Shown: positions 45,498 to 50,931 of the stretch, piece by piece
Numbering within the stretch: position 1 is the first letter of the stretch
Layout: the number at the start of each line of letters is the position of its first letter
Assembly: GCF_024641065.1 (NCBI RefSeq)
Contig: NZ_JAHEDV010000007.1
Span: forward strand, 1-50,931
Length of the DNA stretch: 50,931 nucleotides
Source of the DNA: Rhodoluna sp.
GTDB lineage: Bacteria; Actinomycetota; Actinomycetes; Actinomycetales; Microbacteriaceae
Direction: 5' to 3'
Made by a program: the position numbers and the translations under genes
The notes under the pieces: model-generated
What the model was told of the DNA's origin: nothing
The model's input: only the letters and a program-made list of their open reading frames with translations
The model's database searches: none

Positions 45498-46729
45498 TCT
45501 TTTACCTCCGGAATAAGGTGTCCCATGCGGGCACGTTTGGTTTCTAAATATTGCTCGTTTTCGTCAGCTTTTCCGACGATCACCGGCACATAAGAGTTCA
45601 CCGGAATTCCTGCGGCAACTAGGTAGCCGCTCTTCGCCGGGTTGTTGGTCATCAGGCGAACGCTGCTAACGCCCAGATCGCGCAAAATTGCAACTGCGGC
45701 ACCGTACTCACGATTTTCGCTCGGTAGTCCGAGCGCAAGGTTCGCATCCACGGTGTCTAGCCCGGTGTCTTGCAAAGCGTAGGCCTTGAGTTTGTTCAGC
45801 AGGCCGATGCCTCGGCCTTCTTGGCCTCGCAGATAAATCACTACGCCACCGCGTGGGTCTCGGGCAATCTCATCCAAGGCAAAATCTAGCTGCGGGCCAC
45901 ATTCACACTTCAATGAGCCAAAAGCCTCACCAGTGATGCACTCGCTGTGCATGCGAACCAGCACGTCGTCGCCGGTAGGGTTGCCCGAAATGATTGCAAC
46001 GTGATCAGCAGTGGTTTTGATGTCGTAGTAGCCGCGCACTTTGAATTCACCGTGGGTGGTCGGCAGTTTTGCCTCGGCCTCTAGGCGAATTCGGTTGTTC
46101 GGTCGCTCCGCCGAAAACTCAATTTCACCCTGACGGTATTCAACCAATTGGGCGATAGTAATTACTGGGATGCCCTCTTCTGTGCCAATTTCTAGAAGGC
46201 GCGGCAGGCGGGTCATGGTGCCATCGGTTTCGGTCATTTCGCCGATGACGCCAACAGGGTTTAGCCCAGCTAGCTTCAAAAGGTCAACGGTTGCTTCGGT
46301 GTGGCCAGGTCTAGCCAACACACCTTCGTGGTGCGCACGCAGCGGAATAATGTGACCCGGTCTGAGTAGGTCTCCAGGTTCAGTGGCTGGGTCAGCTAGG
46401 GCCTGCAGTGTCAACGCGCGATCTCCAGCACTAATTCCAGTTGTTGTACCCGCTGCTACGTCCACTGAAATCGTGTATTGAGTGCGAAGACGGTCCTGGT
46501 TTGATTTAGCCATGAGCGGCAAATCAAGACGGTTAGCAATTTGCTCGGTCATTGGTGCACAAAGATAACCAGAAGTTCTTCTAATCATCCAGGCAATCCA
46601 TTCAGGGGTCGCAAACTCAGCGGCCATAACTGCGTCGCCTTCATTTTCGCGGTTCTCATCGTCAGCCACCAAGATCGGCTTACCTGCGCGAAGCGCGTCA
46701 AGTGCTTGTTCGATAGTTGCTAGTGCCAT
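45494..46729 (-). CDS. ribBA: Bifunctional DHBP synthase / GTP cyclohydrolase II
   Basis: Both entry reactions of riboflavin synthesis are in this 411-residue fusion. The N-terminal half (about residues 1-200) is DHBP synthase with the acidic loop DDENRENEGD and RPGHIIPLRAHHEGVLARPG. The C-terminal half is GTP cyclohydrolase II with the zinc cysteines in SECITGEAFGSLKCECGPQL and the RGQEGRGIGL motif. Start and stop overlap the neighbouring rib genes by 1 and 4 nt. Confidence 0.97.
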   Translation of the reverse strand: MALATIEQALDALRAGKPILVADDENRENEGDAVMAAEFATPEWIAWMIRRTSGYLCAPMTEQIANRLDLPLMAKSNQDRLRTQYTISVDVAAGTTTGISAGDRALTLQALADPATEPGDLLRPGHIIPLRAHHEGVLARPGHTEATVDLLKLAGLNPVGVIGEMTETDGTMTRLPRLLEIGTEEGIPVITIAQLVEYRQGEIEFSAERPNNRIRLEAEAKLPTTHGEFKVRGYYDIKTTADHVAIISGNPTGDDVLVRMHSECITGEAFGSLKCECGPQLDFALDEIARDPRGGVVIYLRGQEGRGIGLLNKLKAYALQDTGLDTVDANLALGLPSENREYGAAVAILRDLGVSSVRLMTNNPAKSGYLVAAGIPVNSYVPVIVGKADENEQYLETKRARMGHLIPEVKE

Positions 46730-47325
46730 TAAATGTTTCTCGCTTCTAGAAGGCGCTCGATGTGTTTTGCCATCACATCAGCTTCGACATTTACCTTGTC
46801 GCCAGGTTTCTTTGATCCAAGTGTGGTTAGAGCCAGGGTCTCTGGAATCAAGCTCAGACCAAGCCAGTCATCGCCAACTTCATTGACGGTTAGTGAGACG
46901 CCATCGATGGTTATCGAGCCTTTGAGTACCACATACTTCATCAGTTCAGTCGGAACCTGAACTCGCACCCATTCCCAGTTTTCAGAAGGCTGTCGAGAAA
47001 TAATTTGGCCTACGCCATCAACGTGCCCCTGAACTACGTGGCCACCAAAGCGGGTTGCTGCAGTCATCGCGCGTTCCAGATTTACCGGGTCACCAGCCTT
47101 GATTGCGTCAAGGCTAGTTAGGCGCAAAGTCTCTTGCATCACATCCGCGGTGAAGGTTTCTGCATCAAATTCAACCGCAGTTAGGCAGGTGCCATTCACT
47201 GCAATTGAGTCGCCACGCTTCACATCTGAAACCACAAGTGGGCCTCGAATCTTAAGGCGAATAGCGTCAGGCAGTTGTTCGATTGAGTCCACAGCGCCAA
47301 GTTCTTCGATAATTCCGGTGAACAT
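46729..47325 (-). CDS. ribE: Riboflavin synthase alpha subunit
   Basis: RibE dismutates two lumazines to riboflavin. The 198-residue protein consists of two homologous lumazine-binding domains, the first starting MFTGIIEELG with VNGTCLTAVEF and the second with HVVQGHVDGVG and IDGVSLTVNEVGDDWLGLSLIP-type residues. It overlaps ribD and ribBA by one base at each end, so translation is coupled. Confidence 0.96.
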   Translation of the reverse strand: MFTGIIEELGAVDSIEQLPDAIRLKIRGPLVVSDVKRGDSIAVNGTCLTAVEFDAETFTADVMQETLRLTSLDAIKAGDPVNLERAMTAATRFGGHVVQGHVDGVGQIISRQPSENWEWVRVQVPTELMKYVVLKGSITIDGVSLTVNEVGDDWLGLSLIPETLALTTLGSKKPGDKVNVEADVMAKHIERLLEARNI

Positions 47326-48353
47326 TATTTCTCCCTCGGTAATGCACGGATAAACAGATCTTTCCCAAGTTTTTCCACTTGGATAAATTCAAGTTGCTGA
47401 GCCTCGCTCATGGTCGCCACGTCTAATTGCTTGATGGAAGTCTTCGGTCCACCAATCAACATCGGAGCCAGATAGACAAGGTACTCGTCTACTAGACCTA
47501 GGTTGACAAATTGGGTTGCTACCGTTGGGCCGCCTTCAATAAATAGGCTGCGAATGCCGCGGCTGAACAGCTCAGACAAAACCAGATTCATGTCTCGGGT
47601 TTCGAAGTGAACCGTTTTTGCGTCACGATTAAAAACTCGGGCAGTTGCTTCAAGCTTGCTTTCACCAACTACAACTCTCAGCGGCTGGTCTGCATATAGT
47701 GAGCCATCCTCCTGGCGAGCGGTTAGCTCCGGGTCGTCAGCAAGCACGGTTCCAGTACCAACCAAAATCGCATCAGCTTTTGAACGACGCAGGTGCACAT
47801 CTGCTCTAGCTTCTGGGCCGGTAATCCACTTGCTGCTGCCATCAGGCGCAGCTGAACGACCATCAATGCTGCTGGCCCACTTGAGCAAAACATAGGGGCG
47901 CTTCAAAAAGGTGTTCACAACCCAAGGCTTGATCAAATCAAAACCGCGCACGGCCTGCACTCCAGCCAAGACTTCAATTCCCGCATCGGCCAGGGTTTGT
48001 GCTCCACCCTTTGACTTTTCACCAGGGTCGCTGGCCGCAAACACAACTCTTCCAATTCCGGCAGCGATTAGCGCTTGCGAGCAAGGGCCGGTTTTTCCGG
48101 TGTGGTTGCAGGGTTCTAGGGTTACTACAGCGGTTAGTCCGGCTGCAGAAATGCCTGCCGCCTTCAGGTTTGCAAGGGCGTCAACTTCTGCGTGGGCTGT
48201 ACCAGCGCCACGGTGATATCCCTCGGCAACAATTTGCCCTGATGCATCAAGGATGACTGCGCCCACCTGTGGGTTCACTCCAAATGCTGGGCTTTGCGCA
48301 GCTAGCTCGAAGGCGCGATTCATCGCTGCTTCGAATTGCGTTTTCTGATCCAT
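47325..48353 (-). CDS. ribD: Bifunctional deaminase/reductase RibD
   Basis: RibD deaminates and reduces the pyrimidine intermediate. The N-terminal cytidine-deaminase-like domain has the zinc motifs GTAHAEVDAL and LEPCNHTGKTGPCSQ. The C-terminal DHFR-like reductase domain begins near residue 160 (RPYVLLKWASSIDG) and has LFIEGGPTVATQF. Start ATG 48353 gives 342 residues and an ordinary N-terminus (MDQKTQFEAAMNRAF); the frame is open into the riboswitch and that extension is rejected. It is first in the operon, 75 nt after the FMN riboswitch. Confidence 0.95.
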   Translation of the reverse strand: MDQKTQFEAAMNRAFELAAQSPAFGVNPQVGAVILDASGQIVAEGYHRGAGTAHAEVDALANLKAAGISAAGLTAVVTLEPCNHTGKTGPCSQALIAAGIGRVVFAASDPGEKSKGGAQTLADAGIEVLAGVQAVRGFDLIKPWVVNTFLKRPYVLLKWASSIDGRSAAPDGSSKWITGPEARADVHLRRSKADAILVGTGTVLADDPELTARQEDGSLYADQPLRVVVGESKLEATARVFNRDAKTVHFETRDMNLVLSELFSRGIRSLFIEGGPTVATQFVNLGLVDEYLVYLAPMLIGGPKTSIKQLDVATMSEAQQLEFIQVEKLGKDLFIRALPREK

Positions 48354-48429
48354 ACACCCGGGTCTTCGTCTAAAGTGAACGAACCTCGGGGTTGAGAAAA
48401 TGACGTTGACGCAAAAACGCCAACGCATC

Positions 48430-48590
48430 GTTCTTCTCCCATCCGGACTTTAACCGTCGGTGCTGGAATTTCACCAGCTCAACCGCCGCCTCACTCATCC
48501 TAGAAACTAGGCCTCGCTTACCAACTGAATGGCTGATGCGTCGGGTCGCGGACTTTAACCGCCGGCTCAGATTTTCACTGACCCCGAAGA
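48430..48590 (-). ncRNA. FMN riboswitch (RFN element)
   Basis: Read on the minus strand, this begins CTTCGGGGTCAGTGAAAATC and has the two GGCGGT/GACGGTTAAAGTCCG-type segments, the GGTGAAATTCCAGC hairpin and the terminal GGATGGGAGAAGAACGATG-like end of the RFN element. It lies directly upstream of ribD and controls the four-gene operon by FMN. Between it and ribD a CGTTG/CAACG stem around 48403-48424 could be part of the expression platform. No clear U-run follows. Confidence 0.96.
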
Positions 48591-48604
48591 ACTTTGTTGC
48601 TTGT

Positions 48605-48620
48605 GGTGACTTGCGTCACC
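48605..48620. promoter_or_regulatory. Palindrome upstream of the FMN riboswitch
   Basis: GGTGAC (48605-48610) and GTCACC (48615-48620) flank TTGC in perfect symmetry, between the trpS stop codon and the riboswitch. TTGACA on the minus strand (48638-48633) is a -35 candidate, but no convincing -10 is seen. The palindrome may be an operator or an RNA stem at the transcript start. Confidence 0.35.
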
Positions 48621-48640
48621 GATTTACTGCTGTGTCAAGG

Positions 48641-49645
48641 CTAACGCCTTGCAGGTATAAACCCAATTCGGTCATAGACAATTCCCAGCGTCTTTTCAGC
48701 CTGCTCATTGGCTTTAGCTGCGCCCTTGGCCAATAGTCGATCCAGCTCGGCTGGGTCAGCCAAAAGTTCGTTCGCGCGGTCGCGAATTGGTTCGATGGCA
48801 CCAAGTACAACTTCGAGTACCTCGGTTTTTAACGCCCCGTAGCCCTGACCTTCAAAGTGCGCGGTCAATGATTCGACACTTTGGCCGCTAATTGCCGAGT
48901 GAATGCCCAGAAGGTTTGAGACTCCCGGCTTGTTCTCGCGGTCAAAACGCACCACGCCATCCAGGTCGGTTACCGCACTCTTGATTTTCTTAGCGATCAA
49001 AGAGCTTTCATCCATGATGTTCACCAGACCCTTTGGGTCGCCAGACTTAGACATCTTGGCTTCAGGGTTTTGCAAGTCATAAATCTTGGCTGTTTCTTTC
49101 AAAATCACAGCCTCCGGAATCACAAATGTTTCGCCGAATCTTGAATTGAATCGGTTAGCCAAATCGCGGGTCAGCTCTAGGTGCTGACGCTGATCCTCGC
49201 CAACTGGCACAGCCTTTGGTTGATAAAGAAGAATGTCTGCTGCCTGCAAAACCGGGTAAGTGAACAAACCCACGGATGCTGCGTCTGCCCCAGCCTTTTG
49301 TGACTTGTCCTTGAACTGTGTCATTCGACCAGCTTCGCCAAAACCAGTAAGGGTCATCAAGACCCAAGCCAGTTGAGCGTGGGCAGGAACATGCGACTGC
49401 ACAAACAGAGCCGACTTGTTCTCGTTGATTCCGGCAGCAAGATACTGTGCCGCGGTGATTCGAGTGTTCTGACGCAACTGAGCCGGTTCCTGAGGAACGG
49501 TGATCGCGTGCAAATCGACTACACAATAAAAGGCGTTGTAGTCGTCCTGCATCTTCGTCCAGTTCACCAAAGCACCCAGATAGTTGCCCAGGTGAAGTGA
49601 ACCGGCAGAAGGCTGCATGCCGCTGAGAAGGTTTGGCTTAGTCAT
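48641..49645 (-). CDS. trpS: Tryptophanyl-tRNA synthetase
   Basis: This class I synthetase charges tRNA-Trp. [19 protein letters not shown] carries the HIGH-type motif (HLGN), and AKMSKS near residue 195 is the KMSKS loop. [15 protein letters not shown] is typical of the bacterial enzyme. Length is 334. TAGGAT (49657-49652) lies 6 nt before ATG 49645, and an AGGA immediately before the start is too close for a normal Shine-Dalgarno. An AAGGC/GCCTT stem follows the stop codon. Confidence 0.97.
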   Translation of the reverse strand: MTKPNLLSGMQPSAGSLHLGNYLGALVNWTKMQDDYNAFYCVVDLHAITVPQEPAQLRQNTRITAAQYLAAGINENKSALFVQSHVPAHAQLAWVLMTLTGFGEAGRMTQFKDKSQKAGADAASVGLFTYPVLQAADILLYQPKAVPVGEDQRQHLELTRDLANRFNSRFGETFVIPEAVILKETAKIYDLQNPEAKMSKSGDPKGLVNIMDESSLIAKKIKSAVTDLDGVVRFDRENKPGVSNLLGIHSAISGQSVESLTAHFEGQGYGALKTEVLEVVLGAIEPIRDRANELLADPAELDRLLAKGAAKANEQAEKTLGIVYDRIGFIPARR

Positions 49646-49654
49646 GTCCTAATC

Positions 49655-50455
49655 CTAAATTGCGTAGTCAACCACTACCGGAGTGTGGTCGGTCCAGCGG
49701 GTGTCATATGAGGCAGCGCGGTGAACTTGATAATTTTCGGCTTTTGCTGCGAGCCCAGGGGTTGCCAGGTGGTAGTCAATTCGCCAACCCGCATCGGTGT
49801 CAAAGGCTTGGCCACGATAAGACCACCAGGTATAAGGTCCAGCAATTCCCGGATGAGCTGCGCGACCAACATCCACCCAGCCCTGGTCGTTCATCATGGT
49901 GTCGAAATAAGCGCGCTCTTCTGGCAAGAACCCGGCATTCTTCAGATTGCCCTTCCAGTTCTTGATGTCCAATTCGGTGTGACCAACATTCAGATCGCCA
50001 ACAATAACTACATCGGCTCCTGATGCTTTCAGTTCTGCCATGCGAGCGACCATGGCATCTAAGAACTTGTATTTCTCCACCTGCTTTGGGGTGTCAACCT
50101 CACCAGAGTGCACATAGGTGCTCACTACAGTCAGTTTCTTGCCATCAAAGTCATAATCTGCCTCTAGCCAGCGACCAGCTGAATCAAAATCATCCGAGCC
50201 AAAGTCGGTTCTGGTGGCAGTTGCGGCAACCTTGCTAACCAGCGCAGCCCCGGCACGGCCCTTAGCGCTCGCGGCATCATGCAGAATGTGCCATTCGCCA
50301 GTCTCAGCAAATAGGTCGGCTAGATCCTTGGTTTCGGCGCGAACCTCTTGAAGGGCGATGATGTCGGCCCCAGAACTGTTCACCCATTCAGCCATGCCTT
50401 TTCTAAAGGCAGCACGGATGCCGTTCACATTTACTGTTGCAAGTTTGATAGCCAT
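49655..50455 (-). CDS. xthA: Exonuclease III family DNA repair enzyme
   Basis: The 266-residue protein belongs to the endonuclease/exonuclease/phosphatase fold used for abasic-site repair. VNVNGIRAAFRKGMAEW at the N-terminus, ALQEVRAE with the metal-binding Glu, VVGDLNVGHTELDIKNWK with catalytic Asp and Asn, and the C-terminal WRIDYHLATPGL and TDHTPVVVDY with the Asp-His pair are all present. TAGACT (50467-50462) lies 6 nt before ATG 50455. It probably shares no promoter with trpS, which has its own -10. Confidence 0.94.
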   Translation of the reverse strand: MAIKLATVNVNGIRAAFRKGMAEWVNSSGADIIALQEVRAETKDLADLFAETGEWHILHDAASAKGRAGAALVSKVAATATRTDFGSDDFDSAGRWLEADYDFDGKKLTVVSTYVHSGEVDTPKQVEKYKFLDAMVARMAELKASGADVVIVGDLNVGHTELDIKNWKGNLKNAGFLPEERAYFDTMMNDQGWVDVGRAAHPGIAGPYTWWSYRGQAFDTDAGWRIDYHLATPGLAAKAENYQVHRAASYDTRWTDHTPVVVDYAI

Positions 50456-50611
50456 GCCCCAAGTCTATTAACCAGCTAGCCCACCGGTTCGACTTAGAGC
50501 CAACGAATGCCAATAGCACCTGAATTCCTAGGATGTGAGGGTGCAGCCGGGCCTAGAGCGATGATCACGAAGGGTGTTTCGAAGTTTCAAAAAACACAGG
50601 GCAAATTGGAG

Positions 50612-50640
50612 TTGACTTTTTCGTTACCAATGCGTAATGT
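50612..50640 (+). promoter_or_regulatory. Upstream rRNA operon promoter P1
   Basis: TTGACT (50612-50617), 17 nt, then TAATGT (50635-50640) is a near-consensus promoter pointing out of the window towards the rRNA genes. The stretch 50456-50611 between xthA and this promoter holds no recognisable gene. Confidence 0.7.
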
Positions 50641-50773
50641 TTTACCTGTTGCCCAAAGCTTGGAATGTTCTGCTTAGAACTCCGGCTCAAGAGCACAAAA
50701 CCCCAGAAACCTTATAGGTCTAGGCCTTTTATTGTCTCTGGAACGAGCTTCCAAAATTCGTTTCGTGTCAGGT

Positions 50774-50801
50774 TTGACAAGTCTCGGTTTTATGGTAAGT
50801 T
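50774..50801 (+). promoter_or_regulatory. Downstream rRNA operon promoter P2
   Basis: TTGACA (50774-50779), a perfect -35, is followed after 16 nt by TAAGTT (50796-50801). It lies 162 nt downstream of P1, a tandem arrangement common for rRNA operons. Confidence 0.7.
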
Positions 50802-50807
50802 AGTGAA

Positions 50808-50931
50808 GTTGCCCTGGAGGCGAGTAGTGATACAGACTCCCAGGTGCATCCGATCCTTGAGAACTCAACAGCGTGCACAATGTCGATACCAAGAACCTCT
50901 TGGTTGTCCGAGCTTGCTCGGATAAGCAGAG
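50808..50931 (+). other. 16S rRNA leader (start of rrn operon)
   Basis: The CTTGAGAACTCAACAGCGTG stretch at 50856-50875 is the characteristic element found in pre-16S leaders of many actinobacteria and contains the boxA-like antitermination region. It is followed by stem-loops ACCAAG/CTTGGT (50888-50904) and TCCGAG/CTCGGA (50907-50922) that fit leader processing signals. The mature 16S gene starts beyond the window. Confidence 0.75.

Noticed and set aside
48354-48428. Upstream extension of ribD to 48428
   Set aside because: The added residues would run up to the end of the FMN riboswitch and do not fit the RibD N-terminus.
50665-50925. 86-codon open frame at the right edge
   Set aside because: It runs across the rRNA promoter P2 and leader, has no ribosome-binding site, and its composition is not coding-like.

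Overview
The window is a contiguous, gene-dense stretch of a bacterial chromosome, most likely a streamlined low-to-mid GC actinobacterium close to Microbacteriaceae (the freshwater Rhodoluna/Aquiluna type is my best guess, by inference only). The evidence is the rpmJ-rpsM-rpsK-rpoA-rplQ order without rpsD, the sucC-sucD-perM-purN-purH block known from mycobacteria, a GuaB3-type IMPDH paralogue, the DUF3817, DUF4190 and THUMP-like methyltransferase families, a perfect CIRCE site at groES, and an actinobacterial 16S rRNA leader at the right edge. Genes overlap by 1-10 nt in many places and intergenic gaps are short. I see no tRNA, transposase, prophage or CRISPR array.

Layout. 1-4742: end of the ribosomal protein/rpoA operon, truA, then rplM-rpsI. 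4781-13042: glmM, coaA (opposite strand), glmS, acpS, alr, tsaE, tsaB and a fused rimI-tsaD, covering cell-wall precursor synthesis and the tRNA t6A pathway. 13139-15200: a DUF4190 membrane protein, a SAM methyltransferase and CIRCE-controlled groES. 15322-23932: a guanine-nucleotide cluster (guaB, guaB3, guaA) with SURF1 and DUF3817 membrane proteins, a glycerophosphodiesterase and PcrA helicase. 24012-29634: sucCD, perM, purN, purH. 29697-35028: a lipoprotein alpha-amylase, icd, and a large secreted protein with a glycine-rich domain and Ig-like repeats. 35025-38443: purU, a 41-residue membrane peptide, and a ZTP-riboswitch-controlled glyA-folD operon. 38440-43821: an ABC exporter, an orphan adenine-type DNA methyltransferase, and a three-gene ABC-2 transporter. 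43822-44610: a small regulator module. 44667-50455: a four-TM protein, the FMN-riboswitch-controlled ribD-ribE-ribBA-ribH operon, trpS and an exonuclease III homologue. 50456-50931: tandem promoters and leader of a ribosomal RNA operon whose 16S gene lies outside the window.

Two themes link the genes. Purine and one-carbon metabolism recurs (guaB, guaB3, guaA, purN, purH, purU, glyA, folD), and the ZTP riboswitch connects purine starvation, sensed as ZTP/ZMP, to formyl-folate supply. Translation initiation falls into two classes. Ribosomal protein, groES, suc and icd genes have Shine-Dalgarno sites. At least fourteen other genes have a TAnnnT -10 element exactly 6-7 nt before the start codon, which predicts leaderless mRNAs.

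The most unusual part is 43843-44589. An XRE-type regulator and a convergent 79-residue unknown protein, overlapping by 24 nt, are flanked by two nearly identical 18-bp palindromic sites (16 of 18 bases the same). One site lies at a predicted promoter that feeds a highly structured RNA or tiny ORF. This looks like a compact self-regulated switch that I do not recognise.
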